From: Corallococcus caeni
GTDB lineage: Bacteria; Myxococcota; Myxococcia; Myxococcales; Myxococcaceae
Direction: 5' to 3'
Length of the DNA: 64,000 nt
Assembly: GCF_036245865.1 (NCBI RefSeq)
Contig: NZ_BTTW01000011.1
Coordinates: 186,001-250,000, forward strand
This document shows positions 1 through 10,591 of the stretch, one piece after another. Under the pieces are notes generated by a model. That model did no database searches and was not told the DNA's origin. It was given only the letters and a program-made list of their open reading frames with translations. Position 1 is the stretch's first letter. The number at the start of each line of letters is the position of its first letter. The translations under genes were made by a program, and so were the position numbers.

Positions 1-44
1 AGCACGAACATCGCCACGGTCCCGCCCAGCTTCGTCGTCTTCAT
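1..44 (-). CDS. Partial gene, N-terminus only
   Basis: Only the first 14 codons of a leftward gene lie in the window. It starts at ATG 44-42 and an AAGGAG ribosome site lies 8 bases upstream on the minus strand. The visible residues (MKTTKLGGTVAMFV) read like the charged start of a signal peptide or membrane anchor. Nothing more can be said about function. It is divergent from the VWA lipoprotein cluster that begins at 292. Confidence 0.55.
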   Translation of the reverse strand, partial: MKTTKLGGTVAMFV

Positions 45-291
45 TTGGTCTTGCTCCTTGGGATTGGACAGCATGGGCAATGTCTTTCCCCTCCCAGGAA
101 TCGGTAGCATCCCGGTAAGACCAGGAATTTGTCGGAAGCTGGTTCCAGGCAGGATGTGGACATTCCAGCCTGGTTGGCGGCGACCTGTTCACGAGGGCCG
201 CGAAAAGTCGGGCCGGTGACGGGGCTTCGCGCGGTGCCGCCCCGCGGGTTGCTTGCGTTGGATGGGGGGCCTGAGGTCTACAATCCAACGG
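45..291. other. Divergent intergenic region upstream of the VWA/TSP3 cluster
   Basis: These 247 bases separate the leftward partial gene from the rightward surface-lipoprotein cluster. I see no convincing reading frame. A TACAAT hexamer at 279-284 lies just before the ATG at 292, and a TTGGAT lies 15 bases further upstream, which is short spacing. If this is a -10 box, the transcript would begin at or next to the start codon and be nearly leaderless. That is inference only. Confidence 0.3.
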
Positions 292-1929
292 ATGCGTTCC
301 TCCCCCCGGGTCGCCTGGCTCCTTGTCCCAATGCTGTGGCTGTCGTGCACCGACGCGGGGCTCTATTCGATTGATGACCGCGCGGGCGGCTCCCGCGACC
401 GCGCCAACTTCGAGGGCGACCTCTGCGTCCCGGAGGCCACCGGCGACGCGTTCCCCGTGAAGGTCGTCTTCGCGCTCCAGGGCGGCACCGGTGTGGAGAC
501 GGAGATGGTGGGCTACGCGGTGGACGGGCTCACCACGCTCACCTCGCGCTTCACCGGCCCCCAGACGCGCTTCGGGCTGGTGGCGTTCCACTCGGTGGCC
601 ACCGGCCTGCAGGGCAGCTTCACGGACGCCGCCGCGTTCCAGTCCATCCTGCCCCGCTACGCCAGCTACCAGCAGCAGGGCCCCATCAGCATCCGCTCCG
701 CGCTGCGGCTGTCCAAGAGCCTGCTGTCCGGCGACATGCAGGCCTCCTGCAAGGGCGAGGTCGCGCGCACGCGCTACGTGGTCGCGCCCGTCATCCGCAG
801 CTCCGACGTGAGCTGTGACAACCCGGCCTACAACATCGGCATCGACAGGCGCTGCACCGCGCTGTCCCAGGCCGCCGGCTGCAACGCGTCCCCGGAGGCG
901 CAGGCCCAGTGCAACGCCGCGTGCAGCCAGTGCGAGCTGACCGCCGTGGTGGGAGAGCTCAAGGGCCTCACGGAGCAGCTGGGCGCGGGCGACGTCAGCG
1001 TCCAGCCCGTCTACGTCCGCGGCGCCACGCCGGACGCCGTCACGCGCCTCCAGGTGGCCGCCATCGCCAACGCGGGCGGCAGCGCGCCCGTGGAGACCGA
1101 CTTCGCGGGCCTGCCCAACGCGCTCGCGCGGCTGGACTACGGCGCGCTCGACAACTCGCTCAAGTTGAAGCGCTTCCTCGCCTTCAACCGCAACGTCCAG
1201 GTGCGCAACGGCCAGATGCTCACCGACAGCGACGGCGACGGCGTGGGCGACGACGACGAGCGCGCCCTGGGCCTGGACCCCACCGTCCCCGACACGGACC
1301 AGGACGGCCTCATGGACGGCGTCGAGCTGCGCATGGGCCTGGACCCGCTCGCCGTGGACCTCATCAACGGCTGCAGCGTGGTGCAGGACACCGACGGCGA
1401 CCGGCTCAACGACTGCGAGGAGCGCGTGCTCGGCAGCGACCCCTGCGTGGGCGACACCGACGGCGACGGCCTGCCGGACCTCGTGGAGGCCCTGTCGCGG
1501 ACCAACCCGCTCGTCCCCGAGGACCTGCTCGACAGCGACCGCGACGGCGTCACCAACGTGGCGGAGGTGGAGGCCCACGGCGACCCGCTCAGCGCCGACC
1601 TCGACTTCCACCGCGAGCGCGGCTACGGCTACTCCGTCGTCCCGCTTCCTCCCACGGCCACCAGCGACCGCGCCTGCTACCGCACCCGCGTGGAGAACGT
1701 CTCCCTGGTCCCCACCCTGGAGCGCCCCCACCCGTTCTTCCCCGGCGAGTTCATCCCCGCGGGCACCAACGAGGTCTACCTCTACCTCCAGGTGGGCCGG
1801 GACAATGATCCGCGCGGCGCCGGCGTGGGTTCGCTCTTCATCCAGGAGATCCAGTACGACCCGGACTCGGGCCGCACCCCCGCGGGCATGATTTCCCTCA
1901 CCTCCGACGACTTCATCGTGGGCACCTGA
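292..1929 (+). CDS. VWA-like / thrombospondin type-3 repeat lipoprotein (paralogue 1)
   Basis: This predicted 545-residue outer-surface lipoprotein begins with a signal peptide ending in lipobox LWLSC (Cys19). I chose ATG 292 over the upstream ATG 253 because it places the charged N-terminus directly before the hydrophobic stretch. Residues about 50-290 align in layout with the VWA domains of the two paralogues at 3458 and 5437. However, the MIDAS DxSxS motif is replaced by ALQGG, so metal binding is probably lost. A cysteine-rich insert lies near residues 180-215. Residues about 310-435 hold calcium-type D-D-G repeats (TSP3 style). The last ~110 residues form a module shared with the paralogues. 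A role in adhesion or gliding is a guess; no specific motility protein is recognised. Confidence 0.8.
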   Translation: MRSSPRVAWLLVPMLWLSCTDAGLYSIDDRAGGSRDRANFEGDLCVPEATGDAFPVKVVFALQGGTGVETEMVGYAVDGLTTLTSRFTGPQTRFGLVAFHSVATGLQGSFTDAAAFQSILPRYASYQQQGPISIRSALRLSKSLLSGDMQASCKGEVARTRYVVAPVIRSSDVSCDNPAYNIGIDRRCTALSQAAGCNASPEAQAQCNAACSQCELTAVVGELKGLTEQLGAGDVSVQPVYVRGATPDAVTRLQVAAIANAGGSAPVETDFAGLPNALARLDYGALDNSLKLKRFLAFNRNVQVRNGQMLTDSDGDGVGDDDERALGLDPTVPDTDQDGLMDGVELRMGLDPLAVDLINGCSVVQDTDGDRLNDCEERVLGSDPCVGDTDGDGLPDLVEALSRTNPLVPEDLLDSDRDGVTNVAEVEAHGDPLSADLDFHRERGYGYSVVPLPPTATSDRACYRTRVENVSLVPTLERPHPFFPGEFIPAGTNEVYLYLQVGRDNDPRGAGVGSLFIQEIQYDPDSGRTPAGMISLTSDDFIVGT

Positions 1930-1942
1930 GCCCGGCCCAATC

Positions 1943-1987
1943 GTGGGGTGTTCCCCACAGTCTCAATGGGGTGTCCCCCCCACACCC
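1943..1987 (+). terminator. Two small tandem hairpins after the first VWA gene
   Basis: GTGGGG/CCCCAC (1943-1958, loop TGTT) is followed by GGGTGT/ACACCC (1969-1987). Both stems are perfect 6-bp inverted repeats just downstream of the stop at 1929. There is no U-tract, so factor-independent termination is not assured. They could attenuate read-through into the gene at 2099. Confidence 0.35.
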
Positions 1988-2098
1988 ATCCTGTAGCAGT
2001 CTCTTCCGAGCCCGCAACCCCTTGAAGTTCCTGACCCTGAAAGTCCTACAGCGGTGGGATCGGCTCTTGCTAGGGGAGGGGTTGTGAAAGGAGTCACC

Positions 2099-3424
<1,326 letters not shown>

Positions 3425-3457
3425 GAAGTGTCATCCGTGCCAGGAGGTCCGCATCGC

Positions 3458-5440
3458 ATGCGCCGTCAGCTCGTGGTTCCGTTTCTTGCGACCGGCCTCC
3501 TGGCCCTGGGTGTGCTGTCCTGTTCCGACACGCTCCTGGAGCCGCGCGCCCAGGAGCAGTCCCAGCTGGATGACCGGCTGACGCTCACCGGGCGGGTGTG
3601 CACGCGCCCGGCGAACCCCACCGGGTTCCCGGTGAAGGTGGTGCTCGTCGTGGACGAGTCCGGCAGCATGTGCGTGTCGGATCCGCCGGGCTCGCAGGAG
3701 GGCAGCGGCTTCTGCGAGCGCGCGGAGGTGCAGGCCATCATCCCGCCGGGCGTCACGGAGCCCGCGCGCGTGCGCGCCCTGAAGAACCTGGTGTCGGGCT
3801 TCAAGCGCATCAACGACGCGCGCCAGGGCAACATCAGCATCGCCATTGCACCGTTCGAAACGAACGTGAAGAACACCTGGCCGCCTCCGGGAGGTGACCG
3901 CTTCCAGGCCCCGGGCAACATCAACGGCTACATCGAGGGGCTCCAGTCGCAGCTGGGCAAGGGCACGGACTACCAGGGCGCGCTCAGCTACGCGTACAGC
4001 CTCATCGCGAGCGACATCGAGGCGGTGTCCCAGGCCACGCCGGAGTTGCTGCCGCGCACGCGCTACGTCGTCGTGTTCCTCACGGACGGCACGCCGTACC
4101 CGCGCTGCTCCGCCAACGACGACCTGACCGTCTACGCGGGCCCGGACACGCCGGACCTCACCTGGCGCGACTCCATCTCCAGCTTCTGCAACGCCACCAG
4201 CACCACCGACGCCATCACCGGCTTCGAGGTGGGCACGGACCGCAACCAGAACTACCAGCTCTTCAGCTACGTGCGCCGGCTGATGGAGCTCAAGACGCAG
4301 TACAACGTGGGCGACGTGCGCATGCACACGGTGCTGCTCTTCAACGAGGAGGCCGTGCGCGCCTGCGGCCCCATCTGCCAGGACATCTACGGCACCTACC
4401 CGGGCGTCCCGGAGGCGCAGTACCCGGCCGCGGCGAAGAAGATCGCCTCCTTCCTGCTCAAGCGCTTCGCGGAGATGGGCAACGGCGTCTACCAGGAGTT
4501 CAGCGACACGGCCGAAATCAGCGAGCTGGGCCTGGGCGCGCTGGACTACTCCTCCTTCGCATCGCCCAACGTGATGAAGACGCTGATGGTGGAGCCCTTG
4601 AGCTCCGCGCCGGGGGATGAGGGCCGCGTGCTGGACAGCGACGGCGACGGCGTCCCGGACTCCCTGGACAACACCTTCACGCTCAAGACGACCCCCTTCA
4701 CCATCGACAGCGACGGGGACTGCCTGAGCGACGGCTTCGAGTACCGGCGCCAGGACCAGGGCTTCAAGCCGGGCAACGACCTGGACGCGCGCGGCTGCGA
4801 CCCCAAGTCCCCGCTGACGCCCGGCTGCACCTGCCGGGACACGGACGGGGACGGCCTGTCGCAGTTCGCGGAGGACTACCTCAAGACGCGCCAGGGCATC
4901 GTGGACAGCGACGGCGACGGCGCGCCGGACGGGTTGGAGGCGAAGTACGGCCTGAACCCGCTCCAGTCGAGCGTGGCCGGCCTGGACACCGACGGCGACG
5001 GCGTGCCGGACGACGAGGAACTGAAGGCCGGCAGCGACCCCACCCGGCGCGACCGGCTCTTCCACGACAAGTACGGCATCCAGTACGAGGTGACGAAGGT
5101 GGCGGGCGGCAACGACACGAACGGCGTCTGCTACGACTTCACCGTGTCCAACCTCCAGCTGGTGACGCCGCCGGACCGCTCGGGTGTGAAGCAGGGCTAC
5201 AACCTGTTCAAGGTGTGGTTCGCGGAGGCGCCGGAGAGCGGCGTGGCCACGGACTACGGCGTCTGGCGCACCGCGTGCGCGTGGGCGCAGTACGCGCCGC
5301 CCAGCGTGCGCGTGCCGCTGGGGCCGGACCTGGCCATGGACGACGGCGACTTCCGCCGGCCGGATCAACTGGTGGACCCCTGGAGGACCCAGGGCAATTG
5401 CGTCGGCGTGTCGCCTTCGCAGGGAGGCGCGTCGCCGTGA
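3458..5440 (+). CDS. VWA / thrombospondin type-3 repeat lipoprotein (paralogue 2)
   Basis: Predicted lipoprotein of 660 residues with lipobox LGVLSC (Cys22). ATG 3458 is preceded by AGGAGGT at 3442-3448, 9 bases away, which decides it over the GTG at 3428. The VWA domain has an intact MIDAS start (VVDESGSM, about residue 65), so divalent-metal-dependent ligand binding is possible. About six D-D-G calcium repeats span residues ~390-535. The C-terminal ~125 residues belong to the module shared with the genes at 292 and 5437. The stop codon overlaps the GTG start of the next gene (GTGA), implying translational coupling. A surface adhesion or envelope role is inferred from architecture only. Confidence 0.85.
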   Translation: MRRQLVVPFLATGLLALGVLSCSDTLLEPRAQEQSQLDDRLTLTGRVCTRPANPTGFPVKVVLVVDESGSMCVSDPPGSQEGSGFCERAEVQAIIPPGVTEPARVRALKNLVSGFKRINDARQGNISIAIAPFETNVKNTWPPPGGDRFQAPGNINGYIEGLQSQLGKGTDYQGALSYAYSLIASDIEAVSQATPELLPRTRYVVVFLTDGTPYPRCSANDDLTVYAGPDTPDLTWRDSISSFCNATSTTDAITGFEVGTDRNQNYQLFSYVRRLMELKTQYNVGDVRMHTVLLFNEEAVRACGPICQDIYGTYPGVPEAQYPAAAKKIASFLLKRFAEMGNGVYQEFSDTAEISELGLGALDYSSFASPNVMKTLMVEPLSSAPGDEGRVLDSDGDGVPDSLDNTFTLKTTPFTIDSDGDCLSDGFEYRRQDQGFKPGNDLDARGCDPKSPLTPGCTCRDTDGDGLSQFAEDYLKTRQGIVDSDGDGAPDGLEAKYGLNPLQSSVAGLDTDGDGVPDDEELKAGSDPTRRDRLFHDKYGIQYEVTKVAGGNDTNGVCYDFTVSNLQLVTPPDRSGVKQGYNLFKVWFAEAPESGVATDYGVWRTACAWAQYAPPSVRVPLGPDLAMDDGDFRRPDQLVDPWRTQGNCVGVSPSQGGASP

Positions 5441-7227
5441 GCCGCGCGGGACGTCTTTGGGCCCTCACCCTGGTGGGGCTCGCCGTGGTGGTGGCCTGTA
5501 CGGATTCGTACCTCTACGACCCGCGCCGTGACACGGAGGTGCCCGCGGACCGGGCCGTGTCGCTGGACGGGCGCTTCTGCACGCTGGGCGCGAACGAGGT
5601 CATCCGGCCCATCAAGATCATCGTCGCCATGGACGCCAGCCAGTCCATGCGCGTGAGCGACCCGGACGGCACGCGCGCCACGGCGCTGGTGGACCTCATC
5701 GAGAACCTCCCGCAGGACCCGGAGGTCTCCATCGCGGTGATGCTCTTCGCGGGCAGCACCACGGCGTTCCTCACGCAGGACCCGGGGCCGCCGGCGGAGG
5801 ACGGCTTCGTGCAGGTGTCGCGGCTGGACGCCAACGCGAAGGCCATCCTCACGGAGAAGCTGCTCACGTTCCGCAACACGGACACGTCGCCGAACCGGGA
5901 CTCGACGGACTTCGTCAAGCCGCTGTCGGACATCTACTCGCTCATCAACACGGACATCGCGCGGGCGCGGCAGCAGCCCAGCGGGAATGAGGCCCTGGCG
6001 CAGGCGCGCTACTCGGTCATCTTCCTGTCGGACGGCAAGCCCACGAACAACCAGGACGACGAGCTCATCCGCGGTGACGCGGTGGTGCGCATCCGGCAGC
6101 TGCGCGACCTGGTGGAGGACGTGCGCTTCAACACCGTGCACGTCTTCAACCCCACGCAGCCCGTGCCCTCCGTGTGCGACCTGGTGTCGGAGGACGGCGG
6201 CTTCGGCGACGGCGGCTGCCCGCTGCTCATCATCAACCAGAACGCGGACCGCCTGGAGAAGATGGCCACGCTGGGCGGCGGCAACTTCCGCGACTTCCGC
6301 AACAACGAGCCCATCAACTTCCTCAACTTCCAGTTCGGCCAGGTGCGCCGCGCCTTCGTCGTGAAGGAGTTCGTGGCCTCCAACTTCTCCGCGCCCCCGG
6401 GCAGCCCTCTGGACGAGGCGGACACCGACGGCGACGGCCTCTCCGACGCGCGTGAGTACGAGCTGGGCACGAACCCCAACCTGCGCGACACCGACACCGA
6501 CGGCTTCAGCGACGGCGTGGAGGTGTACTTCCGCGACCGCGGCGTGCAGTTCGACCCCACCCAGGAAGTGCAGCCGGACGGCGGCGGCCTGGACAAGGGC
6601 TGCCCGCCCGCGCTGCGCGGCGTGGACACGGACTGCGACGGCCTCCTGGACTGCGACGAGCAGTTCATCGGCACCAACGCAACGCTCCAGGACAGCGACG
6701 GCGACGGCGTGCCGGACGGCATGGAGTGGCGGGGCGGCACCCAGGGCTCCAGCAGCGACCTGGACGAGGACCCGGACACCGACGGCCTCACCAACCGCAG
6801 CGAGGCGCGCATGCACATGCGGCCCCTCCAGGTGGACACCGCCAACCTGGCCTCGGACGCGTACCGTTACAGCATGGAGGCGGACGGCCCGGTGGATGAC
6901 CAGGGCCGCCAGTGCTACCGCTTCCGCGTGGACAACGTGCTGCTCGCGCCCACCGTCGCCATGATCGCCGACGGCGGCGTGGACGGGGGCGTGGACGCCG
7001 GCACCGTGCAGCGCGGCGCGGGCTACAACGACATCTACCTCTCCGTGGCCATGCTGCCCGCGGATGACCCGACCGCGCGCACGCTGGTGCGCACCTTCCG
7101 CGTGGACTCCGTGCGCTACCCGGTGGGCGGCATCAAGTCGCCTCCGGACGGCGTCGTCCGCGTGAACCCCGAGGACTTCGTGGACGGCTGCCCCGGCGTC
7201 GCCCCGACCCTCTCGCCCGTCCCCTGA
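5437..7227 (+). CDS. VWA / thrombospondin type-3 repeat lipoprotein (paralogue 3)
   Basis: Predicted lipoprotein of 596 residues. GTG 5437 overlaps the upstream stop, has GGGAGG about 10 bases upstream, and places lipobox VVVAC at Cys21. The VWA domain retains MIDAS residues (AMDASQSM, about residue 66) and a later FLSDGKPT strand. Calcium-type repeats run over residues ~327-468. The C-terminal ~125 residues carry the module shared with the other two paralogues (a CYRF segment, then a G-x-N-x-IYL segment), interrupted by a short DGGVDGG linker. The next gene starts 22 bases downstream, so these genes are likely one operon. Confidence 0.85.
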   Translation: MSRAGRLWALTLVGLAVVVACTDSYLYDPRRDTEVPADRAVSLDGRFCTLGANEVIRPIKIIVAMDASQSMRVSDPDGTRATALVDLIENLPQDPEVSIAVMLFAGSTTAFLTQDPGPPAEDGFVQVSRLDANAKAILTEKLLTFRNTDTSPNRDSTDFVKPLSDIYSLINTDIARARQQPSGNEALAQARYSVIFLSDGKPTNNQDDELIRGDAVVRIRQLRDLVEDVRFNTVHVFNPTQPVPSVCDLVSEDGGFGDGGCPLLIINQNADRLEKMATLGGGNFRDFRNNEPINFLNFQFGQVRRAFVVKEFVASNFSAPPGSPLDEADTDGDGLSDAREYELGTNPNLRDTDTDGFSDGVEVYFRDRGVQFDPTQEVQPDGGGLDKGCPPALRGVDTDCDGLLDCDEQFIGTNATLQDSDGDGVPDGMEWRGGTQGSSSDLDEDPDTDGLTNRSEARMHMRPLQVDTANLASDAYRYSMEADGPVDDQGRQCYRFRVDNVLLAPTVAMIADGGVDGGVDAGTVQRGAGYNDIYLSVAMLPADDPTARTLVRTFRVDSVRYPVGGIKSPPDGVVRVNPEDFVDGCPGVAPTLSPVP

Positions 7228-7249
7228 TTCCGCAGCCCCCGAGTCCCCC

Positions 7250-9550
7250 ATGCGCCTTCGCACCCGACTGCTCCCGCTCGCGCTCCTCCTGCTGGCCGCC
7301 TGTTCCTCTGACGGGGACGACACGCCGGATGGCGGCACGGGCGTGGTGGAGGACCTCTGCAACAGCCGCGACGAGGCCCTGACGAACCCGGACTGCGAGC
7401 TGAAGCCCGGCGTGCCCGTGGAGCGCTTCCTGGCGCTCACCGGCGACGTGAAGGCCGGTGACGAGGACTGGTACAGCGTCCGCATCCCGGCCTCCGCCAA
7501 CGCGCGCACGCTGGTGCACGTCACCGGCACGTACCTGGCGTCCAGCACGCCGGTGAACCTGTCCGTGACGGTGCAGGAGAAGGACAAGAGCACCGCGCTG
7601 GTGGCGAAGTCGGATCAGCACGGCTCGGGCGCCCCGAAGCCGGTGGACATCGTGCTGCCGTACGGCACGCCGGACACGCAGCTCATCATCGTGGTGCGCG
7701 ACGCGCCCACGAACCCCGCGCGCCCCGCCTTCGACGCGCGCAACCCCTACCGGCTCACGGTGGAGCTCATCGAGAACCCGGACACCAACGAGCCCAATGA
7801 CGTGACGCCCACGCCCATCGCGCTGGCGGCGCAGGGCGCCGTGCAGGTGGGCACCGCCCGGGGCTACCTGGCCACGGACGCGGACGTGGACCGCTTCAGC
7901 TTCCCGCTGACGGCGGGGAAGATCGCCTACGTGCGCCTCACCGCGCCGGACCAGGGCTTCGCGCCCAACTACCGGCTGTCCTATGAGCTCTTGCGCCCCA
8001 ACAGCACCGACAAGGAGTCGGAGGGCAACGTGCTGCCCAAGGTGCACCCGGGCGTGCTGGCCACCGCGCGCAAGGTGAAGCTGGCGGGCACCTGGGTGCT
8101 GGTGGTGAAGGGCTACCGGGGCAACAACGAGCCCGTGCCCGCGGGCGACCTGCGCCAGCCCTACGAGGTGGAGGTGCGCGTGGTGGACGAGGCGGACCCG
8201 CGCGACCAGTCCGGGGACAACGACGCCTACGCCCGCGCGTACTCGCGCAGCCTGGTGGGCTCGCCGGGCACGTCCACGACCTTCGACGGACGGCTGGGCT
8301 ACGTGTCCGACCGCGACTGGTTCGCGCTGCAGCTGCCCGCGTACGCGAAGCCCAGCCTGCTGCGCTACAAGCTGGTGGAGGTGCCCACCACCACCCGCTT
8401 CGACCCGCTGCCCCTGCCGCTGGGCCAGCTGGCGGACCGGCAGGTGCTGGTGTTCACCACGGTCAGCACATCCGTCACCGCCGAGCAGCGCGCCACCTGC
8501 ACCAGCGACCCGGCCGTCTGCCCGCGCGACACGCGCGAGCACCCCGACGCGCCGGGGCTGGTGCAGACGTACTGCAACAACGCGGAGGCCGTGCTGTGCC
8601 TCCAGTCGCTGCGCGAGGAGAGCGACCCGGCGCGCTTCGCCGGCCTGAGCAACTTCCAGGGCGTGCTGCCGGTGCCCGCGCACGCCGCGACGGCGACGTA
8701 CCACTTCGTGGTGCAGGACGACGGCAACAACTGGGCGGATGACCGCGACTACCGGCTGGAGGTGTCCTGGGACGACGACGACGCGGAGGAGGTCGCCGCC
8801 TACAGCGGGGGCGTGGAGCAGGCGCGCGCGAAGACGCTCGGCGACGTGGGCACGGGCAACCTGCCGGTGGGCAACGCCACCTTCGAGGCGAAGGGCCAGC
8901 TGACGTACGGCCACGGACGCCTGCGCGGCAACGACCGCGCCACGGGCCTGGGCGTGCGAGGCCCCGCGGACTACGACGCGGTGCCCTCCGACACGGACAC
9001 CTTCCAGTACCAGCTCCCCACCCGGAGCGCGCCGGAGGACGCGGCGTGGCTGGTGCAGTGGGACGTGGACAACCTGCCCGACGGCGGCACCCCGCATGGG
9101 CTGGCGCTGGACCTGACCTTCTGCGACGGCAACAGCACGGACGGCGGCTCCGGCACGTGCACGCCGGTGACGACCACCAGCACGGGCGGAGCGCTGACGC
9201 TGGCCTACAGCTCGACGGCGATGCGCGCGTGGCACACCTCCGCGAGCGCGCCGCTCAGCAGCTACCAGGCGCTGTACCAGCTGGAGAAGACGGCCAGCAC
9301 CACGCGCGTCACGGTGGCGCCCTACGCGTGCTCCTGCCTGGAGCGGCGCTTCATCAAGGGCGGCACGCTCAAGGTGGCGGTGAGCGCCACCGAGCGCACG
9401 GACTACAAGCCCGTGGGCTACACGCTGCGCACCGGCTACGGCGACTACCCGCGCGGCTACACGGCGGCGGATGGCGGCTCGCCCACGTCGTGCCCGGCGC
9501 CCACGCAGGACGGTGGCACGTGGGTGGGCGGTTGCCAGTTCACCCGCTAG
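7250..9550 (+). CDS. Large secreted lipoprotein with pre-peptidase (PPC)-like beta domains
   Basis: Predicted lipoprotein of 766 residues with lipobox LLAAC (Cys18). The body shows repeated segments resembling bacterial pre-peptidase C-terminal beta-sandwiches: an EPND-type start, then a phrase like GYLATDADVDRF or GYVSDRDWFAL, then beta strands. At least three such units lie between residues ~45 and 520. No catalytic motif is visible, so it is more likely a binding or structural protein than an enzyme. It ends the VWA/TSP3 run and may act with it on the cell surface. The 22-base gap from the preceding stop argues for co-transcription. Confidence 0.72.
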   Translation: MRLRTRLLPLALLLLAACSSDGDDTPDGGTGVVEDLCNSRDEALTNPDCELKPGVPVERFLALTGDVKAGDEDWYSVRIPASANARTLVHVTGTYLASSTPVNLSVTVQEKDKSTALVAKSDQHGSGAPKPVDIVLPYGTPDTQLIIVVRDAPTNPARPAFDARNPYRLTVELIENPDTNEPNDVTPTPIALAAQGAVQVGTARGYLATDADVDRFSFPLTAGKIAYVRLTAPDQGFAPNYRLSYELLRPNSTDKESEGNVLPKVHPGVLATARKVKLAGTWVLVVKGYRGNNEPVPAGDLRQPYEVEVRVVDEADPRDQSGDNDAYARAYSRSLVGSPGTSTTFDGRLGYVSDRDWFALQLPAYAKPSLLRYKLVEVPTTTRFDPLPLPLGQLADRQVLVFTTVSTSVTAEQRATCTSDPAVCPRDTREHPDAPGLVQTYCNNAEAVLCLQSLREESDPARFAGLSNFQGVLPVPAHAATATYHFVVQDDGNNWADDRDYRLEVSWDDDDAEEVAAYSGGVEQARAKTLGDVGTGNLPVGNATFEAKGQLTYGHGRLRGNDRATGLGVRGPADYDAVPSDTDTFQYQLPTRSAPEDAAWLVQWDVDNLPDGGTPHGLALDLTFCDGNSTDGGSGTCTPVTTTSTGGALTLAYSSTAMRAWHTSASAPLSSYQALYQLEKTASTTRVTVAPYACSCLERRFIKGGTLKVAVSATERTDYKPVGYTLRTGYGDYPRGYTAADGGSPTSCPAPTQDGGTWVGGCQFTR

Positions 9551-9562
9551 CGACGCCGGCCG

Positions 9563-9590
9563 GGCGGCGGGGCCTCAGGCCTCCGCCGCC
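9563..9590. terminator. GC-rich hairpin between convergent genes
   Basis: A GGCGGCGGGGCC arm pairs with GGCC-CCGCCGCC (one bulged T) around a TCA loop. It lies between the stop at 9550 and the convergent stop at 9610. There is no clear U-run on either side. A bidirectional terminator or transcript-end stabiliser is the simplest reading. Confidence 0.45.
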
Positions 9591-9609
9591 GCCGGGGGCG
9601 CCGCTCCGG

Positions 9610-10044
9610 CTACCGGGCGATGCCCTTGCCCTTGAGCGCCAGCTCCCGCGTGTCCCCGTTGGCGGCGTTGGACTTGAGGGTGAGCGTGCCGGTGAACTCC
9701 TTGGCGGCGTTGGGCTTGAAGGCGACCTCGATGAAGGTGCGCTGGTAGGTCTCCAGCTTCATGGGCCCGTTCTCCGGCCACGTGTCCGGCTTCTTCATGG
9801 TGAAGACGCTGGGGCCGGAGAGGGAGGCCTCGTTGAGCTCCAGCGTCTGGAGGCCGCGGTTCTCGATGTAGAGCGTGTTGAAGGTCGTCGCCCCCACGTA
9901 GGTCCCCGCGGAGAACTCCGTGTCGAAGCTCAGCTCCGTGCGGTCGATGATCAGCTGCGGCGTGTTGGGCAGCTCCTCGGTTTCGTCTCCGCAGCCCGCC
10001 AGGGCGATGATGGTGAGAGGCAGCCACAGGTTGCGCAGGCGCAT
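9610..10044 (-). CDS. Small lipoprotein with choice-of-anchor-D (ASH-like) domain
   Basis: Predicted lipoprotein of 144 residues with lipobox ALAGC. The start is taken at ATG 10044, 9 bases after GAGGAG; ATG 10050 is only 3 bases from it. The mature part is one immunoglobulin-like domain of the choice-of-anchor D / ASH type: LSFDTEF near the start, then IENRG, then a VAFKPNA segment and a LALKGKG end. Such domains are structural. It is read divergently from the lipoprotein at 10076 with only 31 bp between them. Confidence 0.72.
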   Translation of the reverse strand: MRLRNLWLPLTIIALAGCGDETEELPNTPQLIIDRTELSFDTEFSAGTYVGATTFNTLYIENRGLQTLELNEASLSGPSVFTMKKPDTWPENGPMKLETYQRTFIEVAFKPNAAKEFTGTLTLKSNAANGDTRELALKGKGIAR

Positions 10045-10075
10045 GGACATCCACTCCTCGGTGAGGTTCAGAAGA

Positions 10076-10573
10076 ATGTCTGGTGTTGTAACACGGAATG
10101 TCTCGCGACTGGCGTGCGCGGTGATGGGATTGATGCTCGTCGCGTGCGGCGGCTCGCGGGATGACTTCATCGGCGCGCGCGTGCTGGATGTCTGCAAGGC
10201 GTCCTGGCCCGTGTGCAGTGAGTACGCGGGCTGCATCCTCGGGCCGGAGAGCTACGCCGAAGGGCGCTTCCCCGGCCGCGGGCAGGTGCTGGTGCGCGTG
10301 CCGGAGGCCTCCACCATCAAGGTGAGCTTCTACCTGGAGGAGGTGACGGCCGCGGGCGAGGAGACCGCCATCACCGTGCACGAGGAGGGCTGCCGCGCGC
10401 GGCAGCGCAAGGCCTCCACGGGCCGCGCGGCGCTGGACCAGATGGAGAAGTTCGGCGTCTTCACGCAGCAGGCGGACGTCACCGGCGTGGGTGACCACCT
10501 GGTGGAGTTCGACTCCGACATGCAAGCGCGCTACGTGGTGAAGGTGGACGTGACGCCGCTGCGCATCCAGTAG
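10076..10573 (+). CDS. Small lipoprotein, unknown function
   Basis: Predicted protein of 165 residues. ATG 10076 gives a signal peptide with lipobox MLVAC followed by GG. A GAGG about 9 bases upstream is a plausible ribosome site. The mature part has four further cysteines (two in a short KASWPVCSEYAGC segment), which could form disulfides, and a mixed beta pattern. I recognise no family. It is convergent with the GMC oxidoreductase gene, whose stop is 18 bases downstream. Confidence 0.68.
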   Translation: MSGVVTRNVSRLACAVMGLMLVACGGSRDDFIGARVLDVCKASWPVCSEYAGCILGPESYAEGRFPGRGQVLVRVPEASTIKVSFYLEEVTAAGEETAITVHEEGCRARQRKASTGRAALDQMEKFGVFTQQADVTGVGDHLVEFDSDMQARYVVKVDVTPLRIQ

Positions 10574-10591
10574 CAGCGGCGTCGTGCGGCT

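Noticed and set aside
253-291. Longer N-terminus for the first VWA lipoprotein (ATG 253)
   Set aside because: It would add 13 residues before the signal peptide and no ribosome site supports it.
5365-7593. 742-codon frame antisense to a VWA lipoprotein gene
   Set aside because: The sense strand has a lipobox, a VWA domain and calcium repeats; the antisense protein is low-complexity Arg/Val/His with no motif.
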